From NCBI RefSeq assembly GCF_020618775.1, contig NZ_JAESVB010000002.1, positions 310,001-374,000 on the forward strand: DNA of 64,000 nt, written 5' to 3'. Below, one piece after another: positions 54,173 to 62,997 of this stretch. The translations under genes and the position numbers were made by a program. The notes beneath the pieces were generated by a model. It was given only the letters and a program-made list of their open reading frames with translations. It made no database searches and had not been told where the DNA came from. The stretch is from Acidisoma silvae. Lineage in GTDB: Bacteria > Pseudomonadota > Alphaproteobacteria > Acetobacterales > Acetobacteraceae. Position 1 is the first letter of the stretch. Every line of letters starts with the position of its first letter.

Positions 54173-54847
54173 ATGACTGGTGATCAGGCGGATTGTGTCG
54201 CCAGGCTGCGCGCAGCTTTGCCGCAAGGCTGGTTCACCGATGATGCGCCAATTCTCGCCGGATTGCTCAACGGTCTGGCCAGCGTCTGGGCATCGCTCTA
54301 CGCGCTTGTTGTCTTCGTGCGCGGACAGACGAGGATTGCCACGGCATCCGCCGGCTGGCTCGATCTGATTGCACGGGACTATGGCGGCACTCGCTGGGCA
54401 AGGCAGAGTGGCGAGACCGATACCGCCTTCAGAACACGCATTCTGCATAACCTGCGCCGGCTGCGTGGCACGCGCGGCGCGTTGATCGCCAATATGACGG
54501 AGCTGACCGGCCGCGCGCCGCTCGTCTTTGAGCCCGCCAATGCCGCCGATACAGGCGGCTATGGCAGTGCAGGTCTCGCCTGGAATGCGGCTGGCGGCTG
54601 GGGATCGCTCAATCTTCCCTATCAATGCTTCGTCACGGCCTATCGGCCGAAGGGCGGCGGTATCGCCAATGTCGGCGGCTGGGGCAAGGCCGATACGGAT
54701 TTCGCCCTTGGCGGCTGGAACAGCGGCGCGCTGGCCTGGGGCAATGCCAGCCTGATCAGCGGCACCGTGACGGATGCTCAGATTTTGGCCGCCGTCGTGG
54801 AATCCCTGCCGGCGGCGAGCCTTGCCTGGACCGCCCTTTCCAATTGA
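54173..54847 (+). CDS. Tail protein I-like, with Gly/Trp-rich repeats
   Basis: This 224-aa protein follows J, where P2 places gene I. The N-terminal part WLDLIARDYGGTRWARQSGE and TELTGRAPLVFEPANAADTG match wedge proteins of this slot. The C-terminal half has repeated Gly-Trp blocks (GGWGSLNLPYQ, VGGWGKADTDFALGGWNSG), less usual for gpI. It may contact the fibres encoded next. It starts 11 bp after J. Confidence 0.72.
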   Translation: MTGDQADCVARLRAALPQGWFTDDAPILAGLLNGLASVWASLYALVVFVRGQTRIATASAGWLDLIARDYGGTRWARQSGETDTAFRTRILHNLRRLRGTRGALIANMTELTGRAPLVFEPANAADTGGYGSAGLAWNAAGGWGSLNLPYQCFVTAYRPKGGGIANVGGWGKADTDFALGGWNSGALAWGNASLISGTVTDAQILAAVVESLPAASLAWTALSN

Positions 54848-54856
54848 GGACCGCAT

Positions 54857-56098
54857 ATGGACCGGCAAATCGTCTATCCCGCCTCCATTCCACTGGACAC
54901 AGATTTTCTGTCGCTCAACCGCAATACGATGGTGGCGATCGGCAGCGCGCTGCAAGCCGTTCTGGGAACCAGTATCGTCGCCGATGGATTAGCCTGTCAG
55001 CCGACGACGCCGGCGTCTCTGACCGTGACGGTCGGCGCCGGGTCGATCACGCAATTCGGTGCGCTGGATACGCTGAGCTATGGGTCATTGTCAGCGGATG
55101 CGACCGACCAGACCGTCAAAATGGGCATCAATCTCGCACCCGTCAGCTTCGCGCTGACGCCGCCCGCGACACCCGGCCAAAGCGTGATTTATCTGATCGA
55201 GGCGAGTTTCGCGGAAAGCGATACCACACCGGTCGTGCTGCCCTATGTGAACGCGGCCGACCCGTCTCAACCCTATTCGGGTCCGGCCAATTCGGGCACG
55301 GCGCAGAACACCCAACGCATCGAACGCGTGCAACTGCAATTGAAGGCAGGGGCTGCGGCCAATACCGGCACGCAGACCGCGCCTGCGGTCGATTCCGGCT
55401 GGTCCGGTCTTTATCTGATCACCGTCAATAACGGCCAGAGCACCGCCATTGCTGCCAATATCGTGACACATCCAGCCGCGCCCTTCCTGAATTTCAAGCT
55501 GCCATCATTGACACCGGGATTTTCACGCCGCGTCGCCTATGCCGCGTCAACGACCTTTACGGTGCCGCTGGGCGTGCGGCTGATCCGCGCAACCGTGGTG
55601 GGCGGCGGCGGTGGCGGCGGTGGCACCGACGGCACTTACGCCGGGGCCGGCGGCGGCGCGGGCGGGTTTGCCAGCGGCACTTTCAGCGTGACGCCCGGTG
55701 CGACCATCGCCGTCACCATCGGCAGCGGCGGCACAGGCAGTGCGACCGGCGCCTCGGGCGGCACCGGCGGCACCTCCAGTTTCGGCGCACTGCTCAGCGC
55801 CACGGGCGGCCAGGGTGGCCAGTTTCAGGACAGCGGCTCCACGCCCGGCGGCACCGGCGGCCAGGGCAGCGGCGGCGAGTTCAACGGCTATGGCGGCTAC
55901 GGGTCGGACGGGCAGAACAGCACCACCGTCATCGGCGGCCAGGGCGGCGCCAGCCTCTATGGCGGTGGCGGCCGCGCATCGACCGCCGGCAATACCGCCG
56001 TCAACGGCCGTGCGCCGGGGTCGGGCGGCGGCGGCACCTACAATACCGCCGGCAATGGCGGACAGGGCGCCGGCGGCGTCGTGATCCTGGAATATTGA
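54857..56098 (+). CDS. Tail fibre with polyglycine C-terminal domain
   Basis: This 413-aa protein starts MDRQIVYPASIPLDTDFLSL and has a DUF-like base domain to about residue 220. The last 180 residues are Gly-rich, with VVGGGGGGGGTDGTYAGAGG, several GG-S/T blocks, GGRASTAGNTAVNGRAPG and an end at VVILEY. Such polyglycine sheets occur in receptor-binding tips of some phages (gp38-type). The gene begins the adhesion cassette, with GAGGA before its ATG. It would bind host surfaces. Confidence 0.75.
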   Translation: MDRQIVYPASIPLDTDFLSLNRNTMVAIGSALQAVLGTSIVADGLACQPTTPASLTVTVGAGSITQFGALDTLSYGSLSADATDQTVKMGINLAPVSFALTPPATPGQSVIYLIEASFAESDTTPVVLPYVNAADPSQPYSGPANSGTAQNTQRIERVQLQLKAGAAANTGTQTAPAVDSGWSGLYLITVNNGQSTAIAANIVTHPAAPFLNFKLPSLTPGFSRRVAYAASTTFTVPLGVRLIRATVVGGGGGGGGTDGTYAGAGGGAGGFASGTFSVTPGATIAVTIGSGGTGSATGASGGTGGTSSFGALLSATGGQGGQFQDSGSTPGGTGGQGSGGEFNGYGGYGSDGQNSTTVIGGQGGASLYGGGGRASTAGNTAVNGRAPGSGGGGTYNTAGNGGQGAGGVVILEY

Positions 56099-56099
56099 A

Positions 56100-56582
56100 A
56101 TGGCAACGCAAGCGAACCATAGCTGGAAGCCGAGCGCCGCCCGGCTGTTGAGCATTACCGGCTTCGGCCCCAGGCCACGCGGCGCCTGGCCCGCGCATCG
56201 CGCCAATGCCTGGCCCGCCAAAGACCCTGCCGATGTGCTTGACTATGCCTATGACATTTCCCCGGCCCTGTGGGGCGATGACGGTGACAGTATTGCTTTC
56301 CTCGATGTCACCATCGTGCCGGCGGCGGCCGGCGATCTGACGCTCAACAGTTCTTCTGCCGACGGTCGTTGCGCGGTCCTGTGGTTCGGGGCGGGGCAAA
56401 GCGGCACCACCTATGCGGTCACGCTGGCGATAGAGACCGTCGCCGGCCGGGGATTTCAGCGCACGGTCTATCTGCCCTGTCTGGCGCTTTCCAGCGAGCC
56501 GCCTTTGGGCATGGAATTGATGACCGAAACCGGCGCGCCGATCCTGGACAATTCCGGCAATCCCATCTTTATTGAAAGTTAG
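56100..56582 (+). CDS. Phage fibre-tail adaptor protein
   Basis: This 160-aa protein has the pattern of phage fibre-tail adaptors: PADVLDYAYDISPALWGDDG, DSIAFLDVTIVPAAAGDLTL, CAVLWFGAGQSGTTYAVTLA and IETVAGRGFQRTVYLPCL. It starts 1 bp past the fibre stop and ends 3 bp before the spike gene. It would join fibres or spikes to the baseplate. Confidence 0.72.
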   Translation: MATQANHSWKPSAARLLSITGFGPRPRGAWPAHRANAWPAKDPADVLDYAYDISPALWGDDGDSIAFLDVTIVPAAAGDLTLNSSSADGRCAVLWFGAGQSGTTYAVTLAIETVAGRGFQRTVYLPCLALSSEPPLGMELMTETGAPILDNSGNPIFIES

Positions 56583-56585
56583 CCG

Positions 56586-59141
56586 ATGCCCACGATCGAC
56601 CAGTTGCAGGCTGCGGTCGCGAGTGCCGATACCGACGAACTGATGACGACGCAAAGCGGCAGTGCGCGCAAGGTGACGCGGGCGCAGTTGCTGGCCGGGC
56701 TTCAGCCCGTCATTTCTGTGCCGCCGGGCGCCATTCTGGGCAATAGCGGTGCTACCGCCAGCGCTCCACTGGCCATCACGGTCGGCAGCAATCTGACGCT
56801 CGCGAACGGCACACTGTCGGCGCCCGCGCCTTTCGTCATCGGCGGCCTGCCGGGCGGCGCCGCACCCGCCGCCACCGATCTGATCCCCCTGTCGCAGAAC
56901 GGAACCGCTAAATCGGTCGGCTACAGCAGCTTTCTGTCCAGCCTCGCCACGCTGCCCGGTTTCGATGCTTCCCCCATGCAGATGACCGCCACGGGTGGCC
57001 GCGTCGCCCGCAGCCTGGGCAGCCATGCCGCCGACGCGATAGCGCTGGAGGATTTCGGCGCGCTCGGCAATGGCACGACCGATGACAGCGCCGCCTTCAC
57101 CGCCGCCGCCGCGACATTGCGGCCGATCCGGCTCGGCCCCAAAACCTATATCGTCAATGGCGCCCTCTCGCTCAGCAATGCCGCTGCCCTGACCCTTCTG
57201 GGCGTCCCCGGCCAAACGGTGATCCGACGGTTGACGCAGGGCGCGGCCACGGCCTGGATGACGCTCACGGCACCCGCCGTGCATGTCGAAGGCGTCATCT
57301 TTGACGCGAATACCAGTCTGGCGAGCAGCGTGACGGCGGTTTCGGTTGCTGCGTCATGCCTGCGCTCGACCTTCCTGCGCTGCACCTTCTCAAATGCCGT
57401 CGCCGGGTCTGGCCTGTTGTTCAACCCGTCCGACCCAGCGGCGGCGCGCCATACGGTGACGGCTTGCGAGGCTTACGGCAATGTCAACGGCATCAGCGCC
57501 CAGGCGGTGGACGGTCTGACCGTGACCGCCTGCCATCTCCACAATAATAGCATTGCCGGGATTTCGGTCGATCTTGCCGGCGCGGCCAGCACAATCAAGT
57601 CACGCCTGGCCGTCATCAGCGGCAATCAATGCTATGGCAACCAGATCGGCATTCTGGTCGGTGACTATGCCAATGCCGATGCGGCACCCGCGACGATAGC
57701 CAATACCAGCGCAGAGGCCATGCTATGCGTCATCGCCGCCAATGTCGTCCATGACAATACGGAATACGGCATTGTCGGGCAGGGCTATAACCTGAATATT
57801 CAAGGTAATGTCGTCTACAATAACGGCGGCGCCAATGTGAATGGCGGCGGCATTCTTGCCAATTGCTGGGTCTCCGCGGTGACGGGCAATGTCGTCTCCA
57901 ACCATGCCGGTTTCGGCATCGATGCCGGCGCCGCCAATTTCACGATGATCGCCGACAACATCGTGTCGACCTCGCGCATCGCCATCAATGCCGGCGGTGC
58001 CAGGGAACCGCGCATCACCGGCAATGCCATCGCCGCCGCCAGCTATTACGGCGTCGTCATCTACAATAACGAGACGACGGCCGATGGCGCGCCGATCGGC
58101 GTTGCCTCCACCGGCGTCTCCATCACCGAGAATGTCATCGACATGCCGGCCGGCGGCGGCGGCATCCTGCTGATCGACGGGCCGCAAAGCGTGCAGGTGG
58201 CGCGCAACAATTTCATCACCACAAGCGGTGCCGATCTCAGCCTGTGCCTATTGCCGCTGACCGATAGCGTGGCGATTAACGACAATCTTCTGAATGGCGC
58301 GCCCTCCGTCTATCTTTACGACCCCAGCACAACGACAAGCGGTCGCTATGCCGGGCTCTATTCCATGCTCTATCCCGACGTCGTTGATGGCGTCGGCATC
58401 CTCAATATTTCCCAAACCGTGCAGTCGCTGCGGTCGCTCAATGCCGGAAATTACGCCAGCTACGTCACCTTTCTGAAACTGGCGGCGGCCGGCAGCGGCT
58501 ATACGGCGGCGCCCAGCGTCACCTTCAGCGGCGGTGGCGGCAATGGCGCTGCCGCCACCGCTTTCGTCATCAACGGCACGGTCATCGGCTTCCGCATGAC
58601 ATCGCTCGGCACCGGCTATACATCGGCCCCGACCGTCACGCTGAGCGGTGGTGGCGGCAGCGGGGCCAGTGCCACGGCCGTGATCGGCATTCCGGTCTCA
58701 ACCGGGCGGCGGCTGACGATCTATTGCGGCGTCGCGGCAGGCTGGGCGGTCTCGGGAAGCAATCCCAGCCAGATGACCGGGTCTGGCACCACCATCACGG
58801 TGCCGGCCAATTCCGAGATCGAATGGGTCGGCCTGAACGGCGGATGGTTCGCCAACCGCTATCAGCAGACGGATTACGTGGCGCCGTCCAGTGACGGCAG
58901 CCTGTCGCTGCGATCCCGCAGCGGCGATCTGCGCCTGCACCCTGCGGGCGCGGGTGCGGTGCGCTGGGCCAATGATGCGCAGGCAACCGGCTGCATGACG
59001 ACCATCGGTAACGGGTCGCCCAATGGCACGATGAGCGCGCCTCCAGGCTCGGACTATCGCAATCTCGCTGGCGGCGCAGGCTCCGTCTTCTGGGTCAAGC
59101 AGTCGGGTACCGGCAATACCGGCTGGGTTGCCATCGCCTGA
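56586..59141 (+). CDS. Tail spike with right-handed beta-helix (851 aa)
   Basis: This 851-aa protein is the largest of the cassette. Its N-terminal 110 residues (MPTIDQLQAAVASADTDELM) resemble the start of the fibre at 59166. From about residue 155, FGALGNGTTDDSAAFTAAAA is the classic start of a pectate-lyase-like beta-helix, and many N-rich turns (NVVHDNTEYGIVG, NNGGANVNGGG) follow. Near residues 635-700 two repeats of G-GYT-AP-VT-SGGGG-GA are seen. Such spikes bind or degrade polysaccharide; catalytic residues cannot be assigned. Confidence 0.78.
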   Translation: MPTIDQLQAAVASADTDELMTTQSGSARKVTRAQLLAGLQPVISVPPGAILGNSGATASAPLAITVGSNLTLANGTLSAPAPFVIGGLPGGAAPAATDLIPLSQNGTAKSVGYSSFLSSLATLPGFDASPMQMTATGGRVARSLGSHAADAIALEDFGALGNGTTDDSAAFTAAAATLRPIRLGPKTYIVNGALSLSNAAALTLLGVPGQTVIRRLTQGAATAWMTLTAPAVHVEGVIFDANTSLASSVTAVSVAASCLRSTFLRCTFSNAVAGSGLLFNPSDPAAARHTVTACEAYGNVNGISAQAVDGLTVTACHLHNNSIAGISVDLAGAASTIKSRLAVISGNQCYGNQIGILVGDYANADAAPATIANTSAEAMLCVIAANVVHDNTEYGIVGQGYNLNIQGNVVYNNGGANVNGGGILANCWVSAVTGNVVSNHAGFGIDAGAANFTMIADNIVSTSRIAINAGGAREPRITGNAIAAASYYGVVIYNNETTADGAPIGVASTGVSITENVIDMPAGGGGILLIDGPQSVQVARNNFITTSGADLSLCLLPLTDSVAINDNLLNGAPSVYLYDPSTTTSGRYAGLYSMLYPDVVDGVGILNISQTVQSLRSLNAGNYASYVTFLKLAAAGSGYTAAPSVTFSGGGGNGAAATAFVINGTVIGFRMTSLGTGYTSAPTVTLSGGGGSGASATAVIGIPVSTGRRLTIYCGVAAGWAVSGSNPSQMTGSGTTITVPANSEIEWVGLNGGWFANRYQQTDYVAPSSDGSLSLRSRSGDLRLHPAGAGAVRWANDAQATGCMTTIGNGSPNGTMSAPPGSDYRNLAGGAGSVFWVKQSGTGNTGWVAIA

Positions 59142-59165
59142 AGCTGCGTCGGGAAGGAATTCAGG

Positions 59166-60209
59166 ATGCCCACAATCGCCAACCTGCCTGCGGCGCAGGC
59201 GATTTCACCCACCGATACCATGCCGATCGACCAGGGCAACGGCACCAATCGTGTGACGCTGGCAACCCTGCTCGCCGGCCAGCAGCCTGCGATCGTCACG
59301 CCGACCGGAACGCTGCTGGGCCGCATATCGGCTGGTGCGGGCGGGCCGGAGCCAGTGACGCTCGGCAGCGGCCTGGTGATGGCAGGCAGCACCATCGCCC
59401 TCGGCGGTTCCCTGACCGGCCTGCTCAATGGCCAGACTGTGGAGGAATTGCAGGCAGCCGGCATCATTCATGACACCGACCGCTTTCCGCTCGATCAGGG
59501 CGGCACCGCGCTGGTGCAGCAAAGCATGGCAGCGGTCTGGACCTATATCGCCGCCAAACTGCCTATCGCGCAGAAACGCGTCGTCGAGCTGACGACGAAT
59601 ACGGTGCTGGACGCGACGGCGCATAACGCCGCCATTCTGGTTTGCAGCCAGCCGATGACGCTGACGGCCAATTTCGCGAATATGGGATCGGGCTTCGCCT
59701 GCGACGTGCTGAACCTCTCCACCGGCAGCGTGACCATGGGCACCGGCATCACCGTGGGGTCTGGGGACGGCACTTTGCCCGCGCAAACCTCCGCGCATCT
59801 CAGCGCCGTCACCTATTCCGGTGGCAATCTGGTCTTCTGGGCCGGAACCACGGCTGCGTCGGGAGGCAGCGGCGATGGCGGGTCAACCCCGCCGCCCGCC
59901 AGCACGGCGACGCTGACCTTCGCCGCCATGCCATCCGGCAGCTATGCGCTTGGGCAAACGGGCGTCGGCGTCAACGCCACGCTGGACCCCGGCACGGCCG
60001 CAACGGCCGTGCAATTCGGCATTTCAGGTTCCGCCACCACAGCACCGACCAGTTGGACCGCCGGCCTGCTGGTCAATACGCAAAGCAATGGCGACACCTT
60101 CTGGGGCGCCTATCTGACCATGCCGGCCGTCGCCGGCACCTATTACGGCTGGGTGGAGACGGCTGACGGCGCCACCACCGCCGTCAGCCCCGCCTTCAGC
60201 GTCGGCTGA
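59166..60209 (+). CDS. Tail fibre with C-terminal domain shared with sheath 2
   Basis: This 347-aa protein begins MPTIANLPAAQAISPTDTMP, which parallels the N-terminus of the spike. A middle part, LNGQTVEELQAAGIIHDTDR, links to a Gly/Ser/Pro hinge near residue 240. The last about 100 residues (TLTFAAMPSGSYALGQTGVG ... SATTAPTSWTAGLLVNTQSN) are roughly half identical, by eye, to the C-terminal domain of the protein ending at 62997. The shared domain probably is a carbohydrate-binding or receptor module. Confidence 0.78.
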   Translation: MPTIANLPAAQAISPTDTMPIDQGNGTNRVTLATLLAGQQPAIVTPTGTLLGRISAGAGGPEPVTLGSGLVMAGSTIALGGSLTGLLNGQTVEELQAAGIIHDTDRFPLDQGGTALVQQSMAAVWTYIAAKLPIAQKRVVELTTNTVLDATAHNAAILVCSQPMTLTANFANMGSGFACDVLNLSTGSVTMGTGITVGSGDGTLPAQTSAHLSAVTYSGGNLVFWAGTTAASGGSGDGGSTPPPASTATLTFAAMPSGSYALGQTGVGVNATLDPGTAATAVQFGISGSATTAPTSWTAGLLVNTQSNGDTFWGAYLTMPAVAGTYYGWVETADGATTAVSPAFSVG

Positions 60210-61004
60210 TCACGCAAAATCGTAAGGACCGGGAAAGGTTCCGATCGGCAGGTAATGCGTCAGCAGCCCCTTTGCATTCCGCCAGTCATGCAGCAGAAAA
60301 CCGGGCGTTTCGATGAAGGAGGCGGGCTCGGCCGCCGGGTCTATCCGGAGAGCGATAGCCGTGGTGGTGCTGGGGGCCGTGCAAAGCAGCGTGCCGCCGA
60401 ACCGCATCTGCATCAGACGATGGACATGGCCGCACAGCACACGCTCCACCCCAGGCGCCTTCGCGATACAGGCGGCCAGGCGCGTGGCACCAAGGCAGCG
60501 ATAGTCATCCAGATAAGGCACGCCCGTCGTGATGGGCGGCTGATGCATCATGATGATGGTCGGCCGGTCAGGCTCTGCCATCAGCGCCGCTTGCAGCCAG
60601 GCTTCCGCCGCATCATCGAAAAACCCGTGATGCTCAGCCGGTATCGTCACATCCAGCGCGATCACCCGGCGCTCTCCAAATTCCACCACGTAATGCAAAG
60701 GGCCGTCGGGCGGCAGATAGGCATGGTCGTGGAAGGCCGCCCGGAACGCATCCCGCTCATCGTGATTGCCGGGAATGACGAGCAGCGGTGCCTTCAGGTC
60801 ACGGAGCAAATCACGCGCGACGGCATATTCCTCAGGCGAGCCGTTATCGACGACATCGCCGGTGAGCACGACTAGATCCGGCTGCGGTGAAAACCGATTG
60901 AGTTGGTCGATGGCGCGGACAAGGTCGGCGTTCGAATCCACCGTCTCCTGATACAGCGCCCCGCCTGGCCGCAGATGCGGGTCTGAAATCTGCGCAATCA
61001 ACAC
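60210..61004 (-). CDS. Calcineurin-like metallophosphoesterase (CpdA-like), antisense cargo
   Basis: This 264-aa enzyme has all calcineurin-type metal motifs: ISDPHLRPGG (D-x-H), VVLTGDVVDNG (GD), VIPGNHDERDAF (GNHD), MMHQPP (H) and VLCGHVHR (GHxH). It resembles cyclic-nucleotide phosphodiesterase CpdA, though substrates vary. It starts at a GTG with GGAGCAGG upstream and lies on the opposite strand between tail genes. The end abuts the fibre stop (60209) directly. This position is typical of a phage moron that is expressed on its own. Confidence 0.8.
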   Translation of the reverse strand: MLIAQISDPHLRPGGALYQETVDSNADLVRAIDQLNRFSPQPDLVVLTGDVVDNGSPEEYAVARDLLRDLKAPLLVIPGNHDERDAFRAAFHDHAYLPPDGPLHYVVEFGERRVIALDVTIPAEHHGFFDDAAEAWLQAALMAEPDRPTIIMMHQPPITTGVPYLDDYRCLGATRLAACIAKAPGVERVLCGHVHRLMQMRFGGTLLCTAPSTTTAIALRIDPAAEPASFIETPGFLLHDWRNAKGLLTHYLPIGTFPGPYDFA

Positions 61005-61080
61005 TGGCTGCCTGCTCCGTCCTGTTCACTGTCACGGGACCATAGCAGCGGCTGTGCCACCATACGCAAATCGAGCAAGC

Positions 61081-62997
61081 ATGATCACCCAGCAAGGCGC
61101 CCTGAACATGACCGCACTGGTCGTGCCAGATCTGTATGTACAGCTGGTGCCGCCGGCCGCCACGCTGCTGAACGGCGTGCCGAGCAACGTCATCGGCATG
61201 GTCGGCACCGCCGGCTGGGGGCCGGTGGGGCCGCCGGTCGTCATCGGCAGCATGGCGGATTACGCACAAGCCTTCGGCGCCGTGATGGCGAGAGGCTTCG
61301 ACATGGGCACGCATGTCGCCATTGCCATGCAGCAGGGTGCCACTGCGTTCCGCTGCGTACGGGTGACGGATGGAACGGAGGCCGCAGCCGCTGGCCCCGG
61401 CCCGGCCGGCTGCGTCAGTTTCACGGCCCTCCATTCCGGTTCGGTCGGAAATCTCATCACCGTGACGCTGGCGGCGGGCAGTCTGGCCGGCAGTTGGGCC
61501 GCCATCATCGGCCTGCCCGGCCAGCCGCCGGAGCGGTTCGACAATATCACCGGAACGGGTGCAGCTTTCTGGACCGCGCTGGCAACGGCCATCAATACCG
61601 GCGCCGGTCAGCGCATGGCCCGCGCCTCGCGGTTGGTGACGGCTGGCACGCAAGGCGGCACCACGGCACCACAGGCCGCAAGCTATCCGCTTGCCGGCGG
61701 CACGGATGGCGCAGGCGGCGTCACCACCGCCACGCTGATCGGCAGCATGGCGCCGCTGCGCGGCATGTATGCGCTGACCGGCCAAGGCTGCGCCATTCTC
61801 GACCTCTGCGACGGCACGGATGCGGCCCATTGGCCGGATGTCGCAGTCTTCGCGGAATCGGAAGGGCTTTACGCCATGCTGGCCGGGCCGGCCAATGACA
61901 CCATAACCCATGCCGTCGCCACCAAGACCGCTGCGGGTATCGACAGCTCGGCCGTGAAACTTCTGTTCGGAGACTGGCTGTCCTGGTGGGATGCGGCGAA
62001 CGAGACCCAGCGGCTGGTAAGCCCACAAGCCTTCGCGGCCGGGCGGCTGACCAATCTCTCGCCCGAACAATCGGGCCTTAACAAGCCGCTTTACGCCATC
62101 GGCGGCAGCGAAGGCGTGGGCCTGCCCGGCAGCGGATTGACGCGCGCCTATAGTCTGGCCGAGTTGGAGGCCCTGTTCAGCGCCGGCATCGATCTCATCA
62201 CCACACCCAGCGCCGGCGGACAGCCGGTCTGGAGTCTGCGGCTAGGCCATAACAGCGCCAGCAATCCGGCGATCCATGGCGACAGCTATACGCGCCTGAC
62301 ACACTACATCGCCGCGACCTTGTCAGCCGGCATGGGAATTTTCGTCGGACAGGTCATCAACGCCGCTTTGCTGCGCCGCATCCGCAGCACATTGCTCGGC
62401 TTTCTGGCCAATCTGCAAAGCCAGGGCCTGCTGGGCAGCACGGATGGGTCGGCGCCCTTCGCCGTTCTGTGCGACAGCGTCAACAACCCCGCCAACCGCA
62501 CGGCGCTCGGCTTTGTCCAGGCGGATGTGCAGATCCGGTATCAGGGCATCAACGAAACCTTCATCGTCAATCTGGACGGCGGTACCGGCGTTCTTGTCTC
62601 ATCCACCAATGCCGGCAGTAGCAGCGGGTCCGGAGGTAGCGGCGGTTCGGGATCGGGCGGCAGCGGCGGCTCAGGCAATGGCGGAACAGGCACAACCACG
62701 CTCAGTTTCCAGACGCCGCCCATCGGCCCCTATACGGCCGGTCAGACCAATATCGGCGTCAATGCCGTGCTTGCCCCCGGCAGCACGAGCGCGAGCGTCC
62801 AGTTTGGCTGGTCAACTTCCGCCACCACGGCACCGACGGGCTGGACGGCCGGACTCTATGTCAATAGCCAAAGCAATGGCGACGCGCTGTATGGCGCCTA
62901 TCTGACCGCACCCGCCACGGCCGGCAGCTATTACGCCTGGGCAGCGATGGCCGACGGCAGCGTTCATGCCGTCTCCGCTCTCGTCACGGTCAGCTAA
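61081..62997 (+). CDS. Second sheath-like protein with added fibre domain
   Basis: This 638-aa protein aligns by eye with the sheath at 46065 through about residue 510: TALVVPDLYVQLVPPAATLL, GWGPVGPPVVIGSMADYAQA, AGRLTNLSPEQSGLNKPLYA and GFVQADVQIRYQGINETFIV. A linker rich in Gly/Ser follows (about residues 515-545, beginning SSSGSGGSGGSGSGGSGG). The last about 100 residues are the fibre-type domain shared with the protein at 59166. The start is the ATG at 61081, matching sheath 1; an earlier in-frame ATG at 61054 exists. A sheath with a display module is unusual, so its role is unclear. Confidence 0.82.
   Translation: MITQQGALNMTALVVPDLYVQLVPPAATLLNGVPSNVIGMVGTAGWGPVGPPVVIGSMADYAQAFGAVMARGFDMGTHVAIAMQQGATAFRCVRVTDGTEAAAAGPGPAGCVSFTALHSGSVGNLITVTLAAGSLAGSWAAIIGLPGQPPERFDNITGTGAAFWTALATAINTGAGQRMARASRLVTAGTQGGTTAPQAASYPLAGGTDGAGGVTTATLIGSMAPLRGMYALTGQGCAILDLCDGTDAAHWPDVAVFAESEGLYAMLAGPANDTITHAVATKTAAGIDSSAVKLLFGDWLSWWDAANETQRLVSPQAFAAGRLTNLSPEQSGLNKPLYAIGGSEGVGLPGSGLTRAYSLAELEALFSAGIDLITTPSAGGQPVWSLRLGHNSASNPAIHGDSYTRLTHYIAATLSAGMGIFVGQVINAALLRRIRSTLLGFLANLQSQGLLGSTDGSAPFAVLCDSVNNPANRTALGFVQADVQIRYQGINETFIVNLDGGTGVLVSSTNAGSSSGSGGSGGSGSGGSGGSGNGGTGTTTLSFQTPPIGPYTAGQTNIGVNAVLAPGSTSASVQFGWSTSATTAPTGWTAGLYVNSQSNGDALYGAYLTAPATAGSYYAWAAMADGSVHAVSALVTVS

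Noticed and set aside
55600-56090. GGC-rich short repeats as a CRISPR-like or tandem DNA repeat array
   Set aside because: They are codons for the polyglycine fibre domain and have no constant unit or spacing.
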